From Microbacterium mitrae (GTDB lineage Bacteria > Actinomycetota > Actinomycetes > Actinomycetales > Microbacteriaceae): DNA of 64,000 nucleotides. Below are positions 1-8,468 of this stretch, one piece after another (the first letter of the stretch is position 1; the number at the start of each line of letters is the position of its first letter). The DNA lies in the NCBI RefSeq assembly GCF_008017445.1, contig NZ_VRSW01000001.1:1364001-1428000 (forward strand). The letters run 5' to 3'. The notes under the pieces are model-generated. The model was not told the DNA's origin. It saw nothing but the letters and a program-made list of their open reading frames with translations, and did not search any database. The position numbers and the translations under genes were made by a program.

Positions 1-1073
1 AGGGAGTGGAACACATAGCGCACGATGAAGGCGATCGCGAGGAGCACGGCGGTCGCCAGCACACTCGACACGTGCCAGGTTTCAACCACGACGTAGAGCG
101 CCGCGATTCGCACCACGGCCTCGACGGCGTTAAAGGTGAACGATTTGGCGAAGCGCATCCACATCGGCCCGGCCGCAGCCTTCATATCGCGGAACACGAA
201 CAGCTCGATGAGCAAGAAGTTGCCGATGATGGTCACCACACTCGCCACGATGGCGGCGAGCACATAGGGCACCGACCATCCCGTCAGCACCGCCATGATC
301 AGCACGTTGGCGACGGCGCCGAGCGCGCCGATCAGCGCGAAGACCGACATGCGGCCGAAGCGCAGTTGCGTGAGCTGGGTCAAGAATCGAATCCCCTGGG
401 TGAACGATGCCTTGGATTCGCCGGCGTGACGGGCCTGAAAGTCAAACGGAATTTCGGCAACCCGGAGAGGCTGACGGGCAAGCATCTCCAGCAAGATCTT
501 GAAACCGCGCGGCTTCAGGCTCTCCCAATCGACCGCGGTCTTGTCCACCAGAAAGAACCCGGTCATCGGGTCGGAGCACTCGCGCAGCCGCACCGGGAAC
601 ATGGCTTTCGTGACCATGGTCGACAGCCGCGAGACGGCAACGCGCACCTGATCACTCAGCCCATTGGCGGTTCCGCCTCCGGTGTAGCGAGACGCCACCA
701 CGACGTCGGCGTCGCCCTGCGCAAACCGAGCCAGAAGCTGCGGAATCTTCTCCGGTGGGTGCTGCAGATCGCCGTCCATCACAACGCATACGTTGCTACG
801 CGCCGCGCGAATGCCAGCGACAACGGCGCCGCCTAGGCCACCTTCGGCAACGTCGCGGTGAATAACGGTGACGTCAATGGCGGCGGTCTCGCCCAGCGCC
901 CGCGCGATCACCGGGGTTTCATCGTTGCTGTCGTCGACGATGATCAGTTCGGCATGCACGCCTGCGAGCGCCGTCGAGACGCGCGAAATGAGTTCAGCAA
1001 CATTGCCCTCTTCGTTATACGTCGGGACGATGATGCTCGCGGCAAACGATGCCGCAGGGGTGGCTTCTGACAT
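1..1073 (-). CDS. GT2 polyprenyl-phosphate glycosyltransferase with GtrA domain (3' end missing)
   Basis: Probable membrane glycosyltransferase that moves a sugar from a nucleotide-sugar to polyprenyl phosphate, with a fused GtrA-type membrane domain. Read from ATG at 1073 it has the GT2 nucleotide-binding start (IIVPTYNEEGNV), the DDSNDET box, and VMDGDLQHPPE with the DxD metal site, followed by SRYTGGG and a HAGESKA motif typical of DPM1-like enzymes. After about residue 235 hydrophobic segments of the GtrA type follow. The C-terminus runs off the left edge. It begins 11 bases after the stop of the upstream membrane protein gene, so the two are probably co-transcribed. Which sugar it carries cannot be told from the sequence. 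Confidence 0.88.
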   Translation of the reverse strand, partial: MSEATPAASFAASIIVPTYNEEGNVAELISRVSTALAGVHAELIIVDDSNDETPVIARALGETAAIDVTVIHRDVAEGGLGGAVVAGIRAARSNVCVVMDGDLQHPPEKIPQLLARFAQGDADVVVASRYTGGGTANGLSDQVRVAVSRLSTMVTKAMFPVRLRECSDPMTGFFLVDKTAVDWESLKPRGFKILLEMLARQPLRVAEIPFDFQARHAGESKASFTQGIRFLTQLTQLRFGRMSVFALIGALGAVANVLIMAVLTGWSVPYVLAAIVASVVTIIGNFLLIELFVFRDMKAAAGPMWMRFAKSFTFNAVEAVVRIAALYVVVETWHVSSVLATAVLLAIAFIVRYVFHS

Positions 1074-1084
1074 GAAGTCTTCGG

Positions 1085-2656
1085 CTATTCCTCTACCTCG
1101 GTGGATGACGCTGGCACATCGGTGGATGCACCGGCGCCTACTGCGGCGACCGCTTGCCCGTTGCCGAACAGATTCGCGTCTCCCCAGAACGTGACAGTTT
1201 CGCCCGCGCCGTATGTAACCGTAACCGAGATATCGGCCTGCTGCGCGTCATCAACATTAAACACATAGCTGGCCTGCGCCACGGTTCCTGCTCCCACCCA
1301 GGCGGCAAACGGCGACGAACCAAGGGCATCGACCTGCTGTGCCGGGGCGCGCTCGGCGCCCGTGGTCACGGTGACGACGGGGGTCATCAGGTCGGCGTCG
1401 TCGGCCGAGATGTTTGAATAGGCGATGGTGACCTGCAACATGGATCCCAGAGCGGAACCATCAGCGGCTGACTGCGCATCGACGCGTTGCAGACCGGTGA
1501 TCGTGAAGAAATTGCCGTTCGCGGTGTAGGCCACCTCGTTGAGTGCAACCGATCCTTCGGGCCCGACCGCCACTGGCGCGGACTCGTCGATGGTTCCGGT
1601 CAGCGGCTCCTCTGGCGTCGGCTCGGGTGTGATGGGCGCGCTTGAGGCGCTGGCCGAGGGCTGCACGCCAGCGAAAATGGGCAGAGTGACCCCCTGCAGG
1701 GCGTACCACCAGACGACTCCGGCCGAGAGCAGCAACGCCGTGACGAGAAAGGCAGCACTGACGCCGAGGGCGGTGCGCCAACTCGGCTTCTTTCGCGTCG
1801 TCGTTCGGGGCGCCCACTGTACGTCGGGTGCCGCAGGCGCGGCTGACGTGGGGTCGGCTTCGGGTGTGGGGTCGGATTCGAGTGTGGGGTCGGGTGTTGG
1901 GTCGGGTGTGGGCTCGGGCTCCGGCTCGGGTGTGGGGTCCGGCTCGGGCTCGGGCTCCGGCTCGGGCTCGATGTCCGACGCACTCGGTTCGGTTCGCGCG
2001 ACCGCCGTGGGCTCGGGCTTGGGGTCGGCTGCAACGTCTGACCCACTTGGTTCTGCCTGCGCGGCAACCGTCGATGCTGGCTCCGCCAGCGGTTCGGCGT
2101 CTGCCTGGGCCTCGTCGGTCGTCGAGGCAGCAATCTTCGTAGTCGACTTCGGTTTGGCCGCAGTCTTCGGTGTGGCCGCAGTCGGCTTCGGTGTGGCCGC
2201 CGACGCCTTATCTGGCGACGCTTTCGTCACGGTCGTCTTGGCAACGCCCGGCTTCGCGGCGGCGGTCTTCGCGGCAGCGGGCTTCGTCCCGGCAGCGGGC
2301 TTCGTCCCGGCAGCCGGCTTCGCGGTCGCCGGGTTGGTCGCTGCAGCGGACTTCGCAGTAGCCGTCTTCGCGGCCGTCGGCTTCGCGGCGGTCGACTTCG
2401 TCGGCGAAGCCTTTGCGACACTGGCTTTCGCCGTCGACTTCGGGGCATCAGCAGTCGCGTTCGCCTCAGCGGCCTTCGTCGCGGCGGCCCTGGTTCCGGC
2501 AGTCTTTGCCGCAGCCGGCTTCGTCTCAGTAGCCTTCGCGGCAGCCGCCGTGGCCGCGGCGGGCTTCTTGGCGGGCGCCGGCTTCTTTGCCTGGGCGGGC
2601 TTGGCCGTGGGCGTGGTGTCGCCGGTGTCGCCCTCGCGCGTAGGGTCGTCGGTCAT
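1085..2656 (-). CDS. single-pass membrane protein with Lys/Ala/Pro-rich histone-H1-like cytoplasmic tail
   Basis: A 523-residue protein of unknown function. ATG at 2656 is preceded by AGGGAG at good distance; an upstream in-frame start at 2803 has no such site. Residues 17-176 are a basic Lys-Ala-Pro-Thr low-complexity tract (AAKPA, KPAAGT and similar units) like histone H1 or HupB tails. Residues 181-272 are acidic Pro-Glu/Pro-Asp repeats. One hydrophobic segment lies at about 293-318, followed by an acidic Pro-rich linker and a folded outer domain (about 365-505) with beta-rich composition, perhaps DUF4352-like. Positive residues before the segment predict N-inside topology, putting the basic tail on the nucleoid side. 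The neighbour downstream is the GT2/GtrA gene. The role is inferred only; see findings. Confidence 0.8.
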   Translation of the reverse strand: MTDDPTREGDTGDTTPTAKPAQAKKPAPAKKPAAATAAAAKATETKPAAAKTAGTRAAATKAAEANATADAPKSTAKASVAKASPTKSTAAKPTAAKTATAKSAAATNPATAKPAAGTKPAAGTKPAAAKTAAAKPGVAKTTVTKASPDKASAATPKPTAATPKTAAKPKSTTKIAASTTDEAQADAEPLAEPASTVAAQAEPSGSDVAADPKPEPTAVARTEPSASDIEPEPEPEPEPDPTPEPEPEPTPDPTPDPTLESDPTPEADPTSAAPAAPDVQWAPRTTTRKKPSWRTALGVSAAFLVTALLLSAGVVWWYALQGVTLPIFAGVQPSASASSAPITPEPTPEEPLTGTIDESAPVAVGPEGSVALNEVAYTANGNFFTITGLQRVDAQSAADGSALGSMLQVTIAYSNISADDADLMTPVVTVTTGAERAPAQQVDALGSSPFAAWVGAGTVAQASYVFNVDDAQQADISVTVTYGAGETVTFWGDANLFGNGQAVAAVGAGASTDVPASSTEVEE

Positions 2657-2895
2657 GAGTGCTCCCTGCCGGCGATGCGTGGGTGGCGCGGCCGGTGAAA
2701 AGGTCGTTGTTCGCTTCGCGTTCGAGTGAGCGAGAGCGCAATACGAGCATAGAGGGCGCACGTGCGACGTCGCTGAAAGCCACCGTGCCCCACGCCTGCG
2801 CACACCCTGATCACCGCGAGCGCGAAGCTCGCACCACCTCGGGCATGCCCCGCCTCACAGCACCCAGATTCGGCCCCTGCCCCGTGGTTCCGGGT

Positions 2896-2907
2896 TAATC
2901 TGGTGTC
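2896..2907 (+). promoter_or_regulatory. leaderless promoter of the glutaredoxin-like gene
   Basis: TAATCT at 2896-2901, six bases, then ATG 2908. Confidence 0.7.
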
Positions 2908-3171
2908 ATGACGACCCCCGCAGCAGACACCATCACGATGTTCGGCGCCGAATGGTGCGGCGACTGCCGCCGCACCAAGAAGCAGCTCGACGGCCTCGGC
3001 ATCGCGTACACCTACGTTGACCTGGAGGCAGAGCCTGCCGCTGCAGAGGTGGCGCGCGAGATTTCGGGTCGCATGAACATTCCGGTGGTTGTGTACCCCG
3101 ACGCCACCCACCATGTTGAGCCGTCGAACGACGACGTCGAGCAGAAGCTGCGCGCGCTCAACCTGATCTAG
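2908..3171 (+). CDS. glutaredoxin-like protein (mycoredoxin type)
   Basis: Small 87-residue thiol oxidoreductase of the glutaredoxin fold, probably working with mycothiol, the low-molecular-weight thiol of actinobacteria. The active site reads EWCGDC at about residues 15-20, so both redox cysteines are present. A cis-proline follows in NIPVVVYPD, and the helix after it carries the usual substrate-groove residues. Length and motif order match mycoredoxin-like NrdH/Grx proteins; the middle Asp of CGDC is less common than Tyr or Pro. The start codon lies exactly six bases after a TAATCT box, so the mRNA should be leaderless. The next gene is an unrelated transporter with its own promoter. Confidence 0.88.
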   Translation: MTTPAADTITMFGAEWCGDCRRTKKQLDGLGIAYTYVDLEAEPAAAEVAREISGRMNIPVVVYPDATHHVEPSNDDVEQKLRALNLI

Positions 3172-3194
3172 ACCCCGGTGTCGTTGGCGTGCCC

Positions 3195-3206
3195 TATGCT
3201 GGCGCG
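3195..3206 (+). promoter_or_regulatory. leaderless promoter of the MFS gene
   Basis: TATGCT at 3195-3200, six bases, then ATG 3207. Confidence 0.7.
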
Positions 3207-4589
3207 ATGAGCAACGACGCTCCGGCGCCCCCATCACCCGACTCCCGACTCTCCGCGGACACGATCGCCCGCTACGCTATCGGCTCGATCGGAACCGGTG
3301 GTTTCGCGACCCTGCCCGGCCTGGTGTTGGCGTATTACCTGACCGACAATCTGGGTATCGCTGCGGCGACCGCCGGCTTGATCATCACCATCGCCAAGCT
3401 GTGGGATGTGGTGATCGACCCGCTGATTGGGGCGCTGTCTGATCGGCAGCGCCTGCGCTACGGAACGCGCATTGGCTTTATGAAGCTCGGCGCGATTGCC
3501 CTGCCGGTGCTGTTCGCGCTGACCTTTGCGGCGCCGCCTGCGTGGGGAACGGTGGTCGGAACCATCTGGGTGCTCGTCGCGTTTACCGGCGCCGCCACCG
3601 CATTCAGCCTGTTTCAGGTTCCGTATCTCGCCCTGCCAGCCGAGCTCACCGACAGCTACGACGAGCGCACTCGACTGCTGACGTGGCGGGTCATGGTGCT
3701 GACCTTTGCCATCTTGCTGTTCGGCGCGGGCGGACCGATGCTTCGCAAGCTAACGGGCGATCCGGTCACCGGGTACCTCCTGATGGGCATCGTTGCCGGC
3801 GCGATTATTGGTCTCGGCATGTGGGTCGCGACGCGCACCGCCCCGCACAGCGCCCCGCTGACCGACATCGCACCGCCGCGGCTCAACATTTGGGAGCACT
3901 ACGCGCAGGGCATTCGCGCGCTGCGCCGGAGCCAGCCGTTCCGGGTGCTGCTGCTGACCTTCTTCCTGCAGGCACTTGCCACGGGTCTCATGCTCGCCGG
4001 CGCCCAATACGTTGCCACCTGGGTCATGAAAAGCGAAGACGCCGTGACCCTGCTCTTCGTCGCCCTCATCGCCCCCGCGCTGTTTGCGGCACCGGTATGG
4101 CGTGCGATCGCGCGACGCACCGACAAGCAGGCGGCGTTCCGATTCGCGACAATCCTATTTGTCGTCGCGGCGCTCGCGATCTCCATCGCGCTGTGGCTGC
4201 CAGGCAACTGGATGTACGTTCCCGTCGGCCTCGCCGGCATCGCCTACGCCGGCATGCAGTCGCTACCGATGGCCATGCTGCCCGACGTGATGAGCCACGA
4301 TGAGCGCACGACCGGAACCAAGGGTGCCGGTGCATTTAGCGGCATCTGGACGGCGGGTGAAACGATTGGATTCGCCCTCAGCGCGACCGCGCTCACCACG
4401 ATTCTCGCGATCACCCAGTACGTGCCGTCGGTGGCGGGGCAATCCGTGACGCAACCAGCCTCGGCGATCGTCGGCGTCGTCATCAGCTTCTCGGTGGTTC
4501 CGGCCGCCCTCGCAGCCCTCAGCCTGGTTCCGCTCGCGCGCTACCGTCTGACGCGCAAAGACATCGATCAGGTCGCCGCCGTAGAGTGA
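3207..4589 (+). CDS. MFS transporter, glycoside-pentoside-hexuronide symporter type
   Basis: A 460-residue cytoplasmic-membrane transporter of the MFS_2 (GPH) family that usually moves sugars or glycosides with a cation. About twelve hydrophobic segments are visible. The first loop has the family signature region VVIDPLIGALSDRQRLRYGTR, and the mid-protein LTDSYDERTRLLTWR matches the conserved loop between segments 4 and 6 of MelB-like proteins. ATG 3207 was chosen because TATGCT ends exactly six bases before it; a start at 3189 lies inside that promoter. The stop overlaps the region just upstream of the aldehyde dehydrogenase gene (20-base gap), so read-through into it is likely. The substrate cannot be predicted. 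Confidence 0.85.
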   Translation: MSNDAPAPPSPDSRLSADTIARYAIGSIGTGGFATLPGLVLAYYLTDNLGIAAATAGLIITIAKLWDVVIDPLIGALSDRQRLRYGTRIGFMKLGAIALPVLFALTFAAPPAWGTVVGTIWVLVAFTGAATAFSLFQVPYLALPAELTDSYDERTRLLTWRVMVLTFAILLFGAGGPMLRKLTGDPVTGYLLMGIVAGAIIGLGMWVATRTAPHSAPLTDIAPPRLNIWEHYAQGIRALRRSQPFRVLLLTFFLQALATGLMLAGAQYVATWVMKSEDAVTLLFVALIAPALFAAPVWRAIARRTDKQAAFRFATILFVVAALAISIALWLPGNWMYVPVGLAGIAYAGMQSLPMAMLPDVMSHDERTTGTKGAGAFSGIWTAGETIGFALSATALTTILAITQYVPSVAGQSVTQPASAIVGVVISFSVVPAALAALSLVPLARYRLTRKDIDQVAAVE

Positions 4590-4609
4590 GGCCAAAGAAG
4601 GAGATCGCG

Positions 4610-6403
4610 ATGAGCACGCCCGCCCAGCCGAAGAAGCCGGCCGCGAAAAAGCCCGCCACGAAGACCCCCACCGCGAAGGCGCGTGCCTCGAAAACGGCGT
4701 CGGCGATCGCCCCGGAGATTCGTGACGCGCTCGACGCCGACATCGCGTCGCTGGAGATGGGATCGAAGATCTGGTCGACGCTGACCGTGGCACAACGCGC
4801 CACTGTTCTTGGTCACGTGCGCGAAGCCGTCGCCAAAAATGCGGCGGAATGGGCGCGCACAGCCGCGGCCTCGAAGGGTCTCGACGAACAGCACCCGCTG
4901 CGGGGCGAAGAATGGCTCGCCGGGCCCTATGCAACGCTCGCGGGAATCGACGCGTTGATCTCGTCGCTCGATGCGATCGCCGCCGGCGAGAGCCCGCTCA
5001 AGAACGTGCGCACCTCCCTCGCGCCCACCGGGCAGGTCGCCGTGCAGGCGTACCCCGCGACAAAAACAGACGCGCTGCTGCTGAACGGCTTCACCGGTGA
5101 GGTCTGGCTGAAGCCGGGCGTCACGGCCGATCAGGCACGCCGTCGCGCCGGGCTCGCGCAGCTCAATCCCACAGCGGGTGGCGGCGTGGGCCTCGTGCTC
5201 GGCGCGGGCAACGTCACGTCTATTCCGATTCTCGACGTGCTCTACGAGCTGATTGCCTTCAACCGGGTGGCGCTGCTCAAACTCAACCCCACGCAAGACA
5301 GCCTGCTGACGGTGTTCCGTAAGGCGCTACAGCCGCTCATCGAGCCCGGCTTCGTGCGCATCGTCACCGGTGCCGGCGACGTCGGCGCGTACCTCACCGC
5401 CCACCCGGGGTTCTCGCACATTCACATCACCGGCTCCGCTGTGACGTTTGACACGATCGTGTGGGGCCCGGGCGCCGCCGGCCAAAAGCGCAAGCAGACC
5501 GGCAAGCCGCAACTCACCACCCCCATCACCGGCGAACTCGGCGGCGTCGCCCCCATCATCGTGGTTCCGGGGCCGTGGACGCAGGCCGATCTTGACTATC
5601 AGGCCGAGCACGTCGTCACCATGCGGCTACAAAACAGCGGCCACATCTGCATTTCGGGCCAGGTTGTCATCATCTCGCCCGATTGGAAGCAAAAAGACGA
5701 CTTTCTCGCGGCGCTGCGCCGCGCGTACGCCAAGGCGCCACAGCGACCCGTGTGGTACCCCAACAGTGATACCAAACTCGCGATCGCGCGTGAGGCCTAC
5801 CCCGACGCCGAGCAATACGGGCCCCGCCTGCTCGTCGAAATTGATGGCACCGACGATGCCGCGACGCTGGAGACCACCGAGTTCTTCGCACCGGTACTGG
5901 GCATCGTCGAGGTCGACGGAACCGGTCAGCAGTTTGTTGATGGCGCGGTCGCGTATGCGAATGAGCGGCTCGCTGGCACCCTCGGCGCCAATATTCTGAT
6001 TGATCCGGTGACCGAGGCGGAGCTGGGCGACGGGTTTGAGCGCGCCGTCGCCGACCTGCACTACGGCAACATCGCCATCAACGGGTGGACCGGCTTCTCG
6101 TTTGTGGCACCGACGCTCTCATGGGGCGCTTTTCCCGGCCACACGCTCGAAGACGTCGGCAGCGGCATCGGCATCGTTCACAACGCGCTCCTGCTCGACG
6201 ACGTCGAGCGCTCGGTGCTGCGCGGGCCGTTCCGCCCATTCCCGCGGTCGGTCGGCCGCGGACGCTTCTCGATTCTGCCCAAGCCGCCGTGGTTCGTGAC
6301 TTCACGCACCTCCGCCGAAGTCTCGGAGGGGTTCACGCGGTTCATGATTGATCGGAACCTGGCGCGCCTAGCCAAGACGCTGGGCGCGGCGCTCCGCTCC
6401 TAG
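4610..6403 (+). CDS. aldehyde dehydrogenase family protein with basic N-terminal tail
   Basis: NAD(P)-dependent aldehyde dehydrogenase superfamily enzyme, 597 residues. The catalytic pair is visible: Glu309 in GELGG and Cys347 in NSGHICISG, with nucleotide-fold segments in between; HITGS takes the place of the usual FTGS. AAGGAG precedes ATG 4610 at seven bases. Residues 4-32 form a Lys/Ala/Pro-rich tail (PKKPAAKKPA and so on) that is not part of the ALDH fold and resembles the tail of the protein at 1085-2656. The MFS gene ends 20 bases upstream, suggesting a shared transcript and possibly uptake and oxidation of a related compound. The substrate aldehyde is unknown. Confidence 0.86.
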   Translation: MSTPAQPKKPAAKKPATKTPTAKARASKTASAIAPEIRDALDADIASLEMGSKIWSTLTVAQRATVLGHVREAVAKNAAEWARTAAASKGLDEQHPLRGEEWLAGPYATLAGIDALISSLDAIAAGESPLKNVRTSLAPTGQVAVQAYPATKTDALLLNGFTGEVWLKPGVTADQARRRAGLAQLNPTAGGGVGLVLGAGNVTSIPILDVLYELIAFNRVALLKLNPTQDSLLTVFRKALQPLIEPGFVRIVTGAGDVGAYLTAHPGFSHIHITGSAVTFDTIVWGPGAAGQKRKQTGKPQLTTPITGELGGVAPIIVVPGPWTQADLDYQAEHVVTMRLQNSGHICISGQVVIISPDWKQKDDFLAALRRAYAKAPQRPVWYPNSDTKLAIAREAYPDAEQYGPRLLVEIDGTDDAATLETTEFFAPVLGIVEVDGTGQQFVDGAVAYANERLAGTLGANILIDPVTEAELGDGFERAVADLHYGNIAINGWTGFSFVAPTLSWGAFPGHTLEDVGSGIGIVHNALLLDDVERSVLRGPFRPFPRSVGRGRFSILPKPPWFVTSRTSAEVSEGFTRFMIDRNLARLAKTLGAALRS

Positions 6404-6465
6404 CGCGGTGCGCTGACCGGGGAACCTGCGGCTCGCGACGCGCGCGCCTAGCGGGCGCGTGCGCG

Positions 6466-7440
6466 CTACCCGGCGAAGGCGTCGGTAGCCGCACGCAGCG
6501 CGCGGCGAATCCCTGGTTCCGTCGCGGCGTGCCCGGCGTCGGCAACCACAATGAACTCCGCTTCTGGCAGTGCTTGGTGCAGATCCCACGCGGTCATCAT
6601 CGGAGTGCACATGTCGTAGCGCCCCTGCACGATGACCGTGGGAATGTGTCGAATGCGCTCCACGTCGGCAATGAGTTGATTGTCGCTAAACCAGCCGCCG
6701 TGCGAGAAGAAATGGTTCTCGATTCGCGCGAACGCGACGGCGCGGTCGGCGACTTCCATCTCGGCAACGTGATCCGCATCGAGGTGCAGGGTGGTCGTCG
6801 CGCCCTCCCACGTGCTCCACGCAATTGCCGCCGGGGTGTGCACGGCGGGGTCGGGGTCGTTCAGGCGACGGCGGTACGCGGCGATGAAGTTATTGCGCTC
6901 CAGCACCGGAATCTCGGCGACGTATTTCTGCCACAGATCCGGGAAGATTGCCGCGGCACCGCCCTCATAAAACCACTCAAGCTCATGGGGTCGTAGCGTA
7001 AAGATTCCGCGCAGCACCAGCTCACTCACCGCGGCTGGATGCGTTTCGGCATACGCCAGCGCGAGGCCCGAGCCCCACGAACCGCCAAACACCTGCCACT
7101 GACTGATGCCGAGGTTCTTGCGCAGCAGCTCCATATCGGCGACCAGATGCCACGTGGTGTTGAAGCGCAGGTCGGCGCCCGGTTCGCTCGCATGCGGGGT
7201 CGATTTTCCGCAGCCGCGCTGATCGAACAGAATGATGCGGTATTTCTCCGGGTCAAAGAACCGGCGCTGCCATGGCGAGGTTCCAGAACCCGGCCCCCCG
7301 TGCACGAACAGCACGGGCTTGCCCTCGGGATTTCCGCTCTGTTCCCAATACATCCGGTGGCCATCACCAACGAGCAACATGCCGGTTTCATACGGCTCAA
7401 TGCTCGGATACAGATCGTCGTCAAGAGTTGTGCTGTTCAT
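6466..7440 (-). CDS. pip: proline iminopeptidase
   Basis: Cytoplasmic alpha/beta-hydrolase (peptidase family S33) that removes N-terminal proline from peptides, 324 residues. The sequence shows the oxyanion region FVHGGPGSG, DQRGCGKS, the nucleophile elbow GGSWGS, and late in the protein the acid and base segments (GRYDMCTP and DAGHAA). These follow the order and spacing of bacterial Pip enzymes and the length is typical. GGGGGA lies just upstream of ATG 7440. The zinc metallopeptidase gene ends 39 bases upstream on the same strand, so the two peptidase genes may be partly co-transcribed. Confidence 0.93.
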   Translation of the reverse strand: MNSTTLDDDLYPSIEPYETGMLLVGDGHRMYWEQSGNPEGKPVLFVHGGPGSGTSPWQRRFFDPEKYRIILFDQRGCGKSTPHASEPGADLRFNTTWHLVADMELLRKNLGISQWQVFGGSWGSGLALAYAETHPAAVSELVLRGIFTLRPHELEWFYEGGAAAIFPDLWQKYVAEIPVLERNNFIAAYRRRLNDPDPAVHTPAAIAWSTWEGATTTLHLDADHVAEMEVADRAVAFARIENHFFSHGGWFSDNQLIADVERIRHIPTVIVQGRYDMCTPMMTAWDLHQALPEAEFIVVADAGHAATEPGIRRALRAATDAFAG

Positions 7441-7479
7441 TATTCCCCCAACACCACACTAGTTACACTTCTGCACTCG

Positions 7480-8364
7480 TTACAGGTCTGCGCCGCTCAC
7501 ATCAAAGGTGTTGCACGCGCCAACGCCATACTGGTAGCCCGTCGCGAACCAGCGCTGGCGCTGTTCACTGGAACCATGAGTCCAGCTCTCCGGGTTCACG
7601 AAGCCGCCGGATTGCTTCTGAATATTGTCATCGCCGACGGCGCTGGCAGCGTTCAGCGCATCGACAAGTTCAGCCTCGGTGGGCGCCTTCATATAGGTCT
7701 GGCCGTTATCGTCCTTCTGCTCCGATGCGTGCGCGACCCACGCGCCTGCGTAGCAGTCGGCCTGCAGTTCGGTGCGCACGCCGTTGGAGTCTGGGCCGGA
7801 ACCATTGTTGGGGTGATCGCGCATGACGCCCTTGATGTACTGCACGTGGTGGCCCCATTCGTGAGCGAGCACGTAGATCTGCGCCAGGTTGCCTGCGCTC
7901 GCGCCAAACTGGTCGCGCATCAGCTGCCAGAACGTGGGGTCAATGTAGACCGTCTGGTTTGAGGGGCAGTAGAACGGGCCGGCCGCGTTCGAGGCGGTGC
8001 CGCACGGAGTCGAGGTCGACCCCTCGACAATCACCATCTCTGGTGCGGAATAGCCCGAGACGTTCTGTTCCCAAAAGCTGTCCAGCACCAGCGTGGCACC
8101 CGCGAGGCGGCAGTCGTCGTCGGTGTTCGCATCTTCACCTGTCTGACACTTCTCCAGGCCCGTGCCGCCCGATGGTTCCGCCTGCTCTTGGGTGTCACTG
8201 CCGCCGAGCATCGGCAGGAGCTGCGAGAAATCGCCGCCCGTGACCAGCGCCAAGATCAGCGCGATGATGCCGCCGACGCCGACCGCGCCGCCGGCGACCT
8301 TGGCTCCGCGGCCCGACTTGCGCACGCGGTGATTGCTGATGTCCGCGTCTGGGTTAAACGTCAT
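7480..8364 (-). CDS. neutral zinc metallopeptidase, YpfJ family
   Basis: Membrane-anchored metallopeptidase of the Zn_peptidase (PF04228) family, 294 residues. A short basic N-terminus is followed by one hydrophobic segment (about residues 23-45), then an extracytoplasmic domain. The zinc site HEWGHHVQ is intact, with the following conserved RTELQADCYAGAW segment supplying the third ligand region. Paired cysteines (CQTG...DDCR and CGTA...FYC) suggest disulphides outside the cell. The start at 8364 sits five bases after TACCGT on the minus strand, compatible with a leaderless transcript. Physiological substrate unknown. Confidence 0.9.
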   Translation of the reverse strand: MTFNPDADISNHRVRKSGRGAKVAGGAVGVGGIIALILALVTGGDFSQLLPMLGGSDTQEQAEPSGGTGLEKCQTGEDANTDDDCRLAGATLVLDSFWEQNVSGYSAPEMVIVEGSTSTPCGTASNAAGPFYCPSNQTVYIDPTFWQLMRDQFGASAGNLAQIYVLAHEWGHHVQYIKGVMRDHPNNGSGPDSNGVRTELQADCYAGAWVAHASEQKDDNGQTYMKAPTEAELVDALNAASAVGDDNIQKQSGGFVNPESWTHGSSEQRQRWFATGYQYGVGACNTFDVSGADL

Positions 8365-8468
8365 GCCTAACGGTACCGCGATTGCATCGCCTCCCCCAGT
8401 AGTGACCGCTAGAGTAGAGCCCCACTCGGCGGAGGCGGAACCATCGGCCGAGGCTGGTGAGGAGTGCC

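Noticed and set aside
1539..2729. 396-codon plus-strand frame rich in Ala, Gly, Ser and Val
   Set aside because: Antisense of the Lys/Ala/Pro tail; the minus-strand gene has a clear ribosome site and membrane segment.
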